Shown piece by piece: positions 45,305-47,613 of a stretch of DNA of 47,613 bases. Every line of letters begins with the position of its first letter. The stretch's first letter is position 1. Origin of the DNA: an uncultured Geobacteraceae bacterium (GTDB lineage: Bacteria; Desulfobacterota; Desulfuromonadia; Geobacterales; Pseudopelobacteraceae); the NCBI GenBank assembly GCA_903875605.1, contig CAIQWT010000071.1, forward strand, positions 1 to 47,613, given 5' to 3'. Under the pieces are notes generated by a model. It was not told the origin of the DNA, did no database searches, and saw nothing but the letters and a program-made list of their open reading frames with translations. A program made the position numbers and the translations under genes.

Positions 45305-46900
45305 TTAAAAGCGTTTCTTGACGAAACTATCTTTTTTCCCATCGACTTCGTCAAGAAAAGTGTAATCCAAATTATAATGAAGTCCACGTGATTCCTTGCG
45401 CTTTTGCGCACAGCTCACTATCAATTCTGCCACGGTGGCTATGTTGCGCAATTCTATCAAATCGGAAGTTACGTTAAAATCCCAATAATACTCTTCAATT
45501 TCTCCCTGAATCAGTTTTATGCGGTTCATGGCACGTGCCAGGCGCTTATCCGATCTAACAATACCAACATAATTCCACATAGTTCTACGTATTTCATCCC
45601 AATTTTGTGAAACAACAACCATTTCATCACTGTTGGTGGCAGTGCCAGAATCCCAAACTGGAATGTCACGATGATCACTTGGAAGAGATGTGATACATAC
45701 GCTGGAATGACGGTATGCTCGCCCGGCATAAACGGCCGCCTCCAATAGCGAATTACTAGCCAGTCGGTTTGCTCCGTGCAGACCGGTGAATGCTGTTTCA
45801 CCAATGGCATAAAGACCGGGAATGTCTGTTTCAGCGTCAGAGTTTACCGACACGCCACCACACAGGTAGTGAGCTGCAGGAACAACAGGCAACCAATCCT
45901 TAGTCATATCCAGGCCAAATTCCATACATGTCTGGTATATATTTGGAAAGCGATTACGGACAACATCAGGCGATTCGTGAGTAATATCTAGGAAGGCACA
46001 GTCATCGCCACTGGTCTTCATCTCGTTATCTATGGCGCGGGCAACAATATCACGGGGAGCAAGGTCTTTTAACTTATGATATTTTTCCATAAAAGCAGTT
46101 CCATCGCGGCGTCGCAGAATTGCTCCCTCGCCTCGAACCGCCTCGGAAATTAGAAATGATTTGGCTAGCGGATGGTACAAAGTCGTAGGGTGAAACTGCA
46201 TGAATTCCATATTTGCAATCGTGGCACCGGCTCTGTAAGCCATGGCCACTCCATCCCCTGAGGCTACATCAGGGTTGCAGGTGTACAGATAGACTTTGCC
46301 TGCTCCACCACTGGCTAATAGAGTAATCTTGGAACTGAAAGTCACAACTGTATTATTTGGAATATCCAGTACATAGGCACCTAGACACCGGTTTAGTTCC
46401 AGCTTGCGGCGTTCAATTTTTGCAGAAGTGATCAGATCAATTGCGATATGGTTTTCATGAATAGTAATTGAAGGGTGCTGGCGAACGGCTTCTACTAAAG
46501 CCCGTTCAATTTCTCGTCCTGTGATGTCCTCGGCGTGCAGGATACGACGGGCGCTGTGGCCTCCTTCACGAGTCAGATCATAAGTTTCGCCACTAGTAGT
46601 AAATTTCACACCCCAATCGATCAGGTTGCGTATGGTCTGAGGTCCCTCCTCTACAACCATGCGCACAACATCTTCATGGCAGATTCCGGCTCCTGCTACA
46701 AGAGTATCTTCTATATGGGCATCAAAAGAGTCTTCAGCAGAATAAACAGAAGCGATTCCGCCTTGAGCGTATTTAGTGGCTGATTCTGATATATCGCGCT
46801 TGGTCACAATGGCTACACTGCCATGATTTGCTGCCTGGAGGGCGAAGGAAAGGCCGGCAATACCACTGCCTATAACAAGGAAATCGGTTTCAATGCGCAT
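45305..46900 (-). CDS. nadB: L-aspartate oxidase
   Basis: FAD enzyme oxidising L-aspartate to iminoaspartate in NAD synthesis, with fumarate or oxygen as acceptor. The 531-residue product has FAD motif VIGSGIAGLSFA (9-20), SESATKYAQGGIA, HSARRILHAED, GGAGKVYLYTCNP, FMQFHPTTLY, SEAVRGEGA and HGANRLASNSLLEA with HYLCGGVSVN. The YAQGG and related segments point to NadB rather than succinate dehydrogenase or fumarate reductase flavoproteins. ATG 46900 has GGAAGGA nine bases upstream. It leads a nadB-aroQ-DAHPS-domain minus-strand unit. Confidence 0.95.
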   Translation of the reverse strand: MRIETDFLVIGSGIAGLSFALQAANHGSVAIVTKRDISESATKYAQGGIASVYSAEDSFDAHIEDTLVAGAGICHEDVVRMVVEEGPQTIRNLIDWGVKFTTSGETYDLTREGGHSARRILHAEDITGREIERALVEAVRQHPSITIHENHIAIDLITSAKIERRKLELNRCLGAYVLDIPNNTVVTFSSKITLLASGGAGKVYLYTCNPDVASGDGVAMAYRAGATIANMEFMQFHPTTLYHPLAKSFLISEAVRGEGAILRRRDGTAFMEKYHKLKDLAPRDIVARAIDNEMKTSGDDCAFLDITHESPDVVRNRFPNIYQTCMEFGLDMTKDWLPVVPAAHYLCGGVSVNSDAETDIPGLYAIGETAFTGLHGANRLASNSLLEAAVYAGRAYRHSSVCITSLPSDHRDIPVWDSGTATNSDEMVVVSQNWDEIRRTMWNYVGIVRSDKRLARAMNRIKLIQGEIEEYYWDFNVTSDLIELRNIATVAELIVSCAQKRKESRGLHYNLDYTFLDEVDGKKDSFVKKRF

Positions 46901-46947
46901 ATTAGTAAATCCTTCCGGAAAAGGTAGCATTACATTACAGGATGCGG

Positions 46948-46977
46948 ATTATCGTACTCGACGCTGCATTTTGTCAA
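46948..46977 (-). promoter_or_regulatory. Sigma-70 promoter for nadB
   Basis: On the minus strand: TTGACA (46977-46972), an 18-base spacer and GATAAT (46953-46948), about 48 bases before ATG 46900. Confidence 0.72.
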
Positions 46978-47062
46978 GTAGAGAGGGGTGGTAATCAATA
47001 TTTGTATAAATATTTGATCTAAATAAAATATTGGGTGCATTCTACTGCACTTTTCAAACAAA

Positions 47063-47091
47063 TTGCATTATCACGGCATTTTTAGTATAGT
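47063..47091 (+). promoter_or_regulatory. Sigma-70 promoter for iorA
   Basis: TTGCAT (47063-47068), a 17-base spacer and TATAGT (47086-47091), 45 bases before ATG 47137. The 236-base region between divergent nadB and iorA also contains the nadB promoter. Confidence 0.65.
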
Positions 47092-47136
47092 CCCGCGCTG
47101 TTATTTATAACTCGGTTTGCTATAAGGAACACACTG

Positions 47137-47613
47137 ATGAAAACAATTCTTTCGGGTAACGAAGCTATTGCCCGTGGCGCGTATGAAGCGGGTTGCCTCG
47201 TAGCTTGTGCTTATCCCGGCACGCCTTCAACTGAAATTCTTGAAAACACTATCAAGTACAAAGAAATAGATTCTTCCTGGGCACCCAATGAAAAAGTGGC
47301 GCTCGAGGTTGCAATAGGTGCTTCTTTCGGCGGCGGACGTGCTCTCTGCACGATGAAACATGTCGGTGTGAATGTGGCGGCTGATCCGCTTTTTACACTT
47401 TCGTATACCGGAGTAAGAGGTGGCCTTGTTCTGGTAGTTGCAGACGACCCGGAAATGCACTCTTCCCAAAACGAGCAGGACAGCCGCAACTATGCCAAAT
47501 TCGCAAAGGTTCCGATGCTGGAACCATCAGATTCGCGAGAATGCAAAGAATTCACACAACTGGCCTTTGAACTCTCCGAACAATATGATGCTCCGGTCAT
47601 GCTCAGAAGCAGC
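47137..47613 (+). CDS. iorA: Indolepyruvate:ferredoxin oxidoreductase alpha subunit, N-terminal part
   Basis: The gene runs off the window; 159 codons are present. The product begins MKTILSGNEAIARGAYEAG, then AYPGTPSTEIL, APNEKVALEVAIGAS, TMKHVGVNVAADPLFTLSYTGV and SSQNEQDSRNYAKFAKVPMLEPSDSRE, characteristic of the thiamine-diphosphate-dependent IorA pyrimidine-binding domain. IorAB oxidatively decarboxylates aryl pyruvates from aromatic amino acid breakdown (or works in reverse) with ferredoxin. AAGGA lies about nine bases before the ATG. A downstream iorB is expected but is outside the window. Confidence 0.94.
   Translation, partial: MKTILSGNEAIARGAYEAGCLVACAYPGTPSTEILENTIKYKEIDSSWAPNEKVALEVAIGASFGGGRALCTMKHVGVNVAADPLFTLSYTGVRGGLVLVVADDPEMHSSQNEQDSRNYAKFAKVPMLEPSDSRECKEFTQLAFELSEQYDAPVMLRSS

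Overview
The window looks like part of a chromosome from a Desulfuromonadia/Geobacter-type bacterium. The evidence is a 27-haem periplasmic cytochrome made of nine c7-type triheme repeats, a DtxR-FeoA iron regulator beside FeoB, DUF4388 and HEAT-repeat signalling proteins, an IorA start, and an LptE lipoprotein that implies a Gram-negative envelope. Assignment below order level is not possible from sequence reading alone. Genes are densely packed, no gap between genes exceeds about 300 bases, and I saw no tRNA, rRNA, insertion sequence, prophage or CRISPR array.

Layout. 1-2983: iron block, with the tail of a Fur-family regulator, a variant feoB, a seven-cysteine mini-protein and a DtxR-type repressor carrying a FeoA domain. 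3159-4463: class I/II aminotransferase. 4536-10541 (minus): clpB, an HD-GYP-like protein and a HEAT-repeat protein; the last two share an N-terminal domain. 10721-12034: rsmD, coaD and a small DUF1858 protein. 12119-15694 (minus): recB without recC or recD beside it. 15770-18001 (minus): a Tim44-like membrane protein and an FAD oxidoreductase. 18143-18484: YtxH-like protein. 18560-19240 (minus): YrfG-like nucleotidase. 19396-24677: miaB, glnS, era, der, a translation and ribosome-assembly run.

24818-35262 is a single-strand chemosensory locus: a DUF4388-receiver protein, CheY, CheA, an ExeA-like AAA ATPase, CheW, a second CheY, a second CheW, a long HEAT-repeat protein, CheR and CheB. Several joints overlap by 1-4 bases. 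It contains CheA, CheW, CheR and CheB but no chemoreceptor and no flagellar gene, so its input and output lie elsewhere. The ATPase and the HEAT protein are the unusual members. The 27-haem cytochrome gene follows 37 bases after cheB.

37501-41499: leuS, lptE, holA, then convergent rpsT (UUG start). 42131-44611: membrane hybrid histidine kinase. 44787-46900 (minus): nadB, a free-standing chorismate mutase, and a 69-residue protein matching only the N-terminal regulatory domain of DAHP synthase. 47137 to the end: 5' part of iorA.

Best candidates for new biology: the ATPase- and HEAT-containing chemosensory operon, the domain shared by the HEAT and HD-GYP-like pair, the isolated DAHP-synthase regulatory domain next to chorismate mutase, and the FeoB variant with its tiny cysteine-rich partner.
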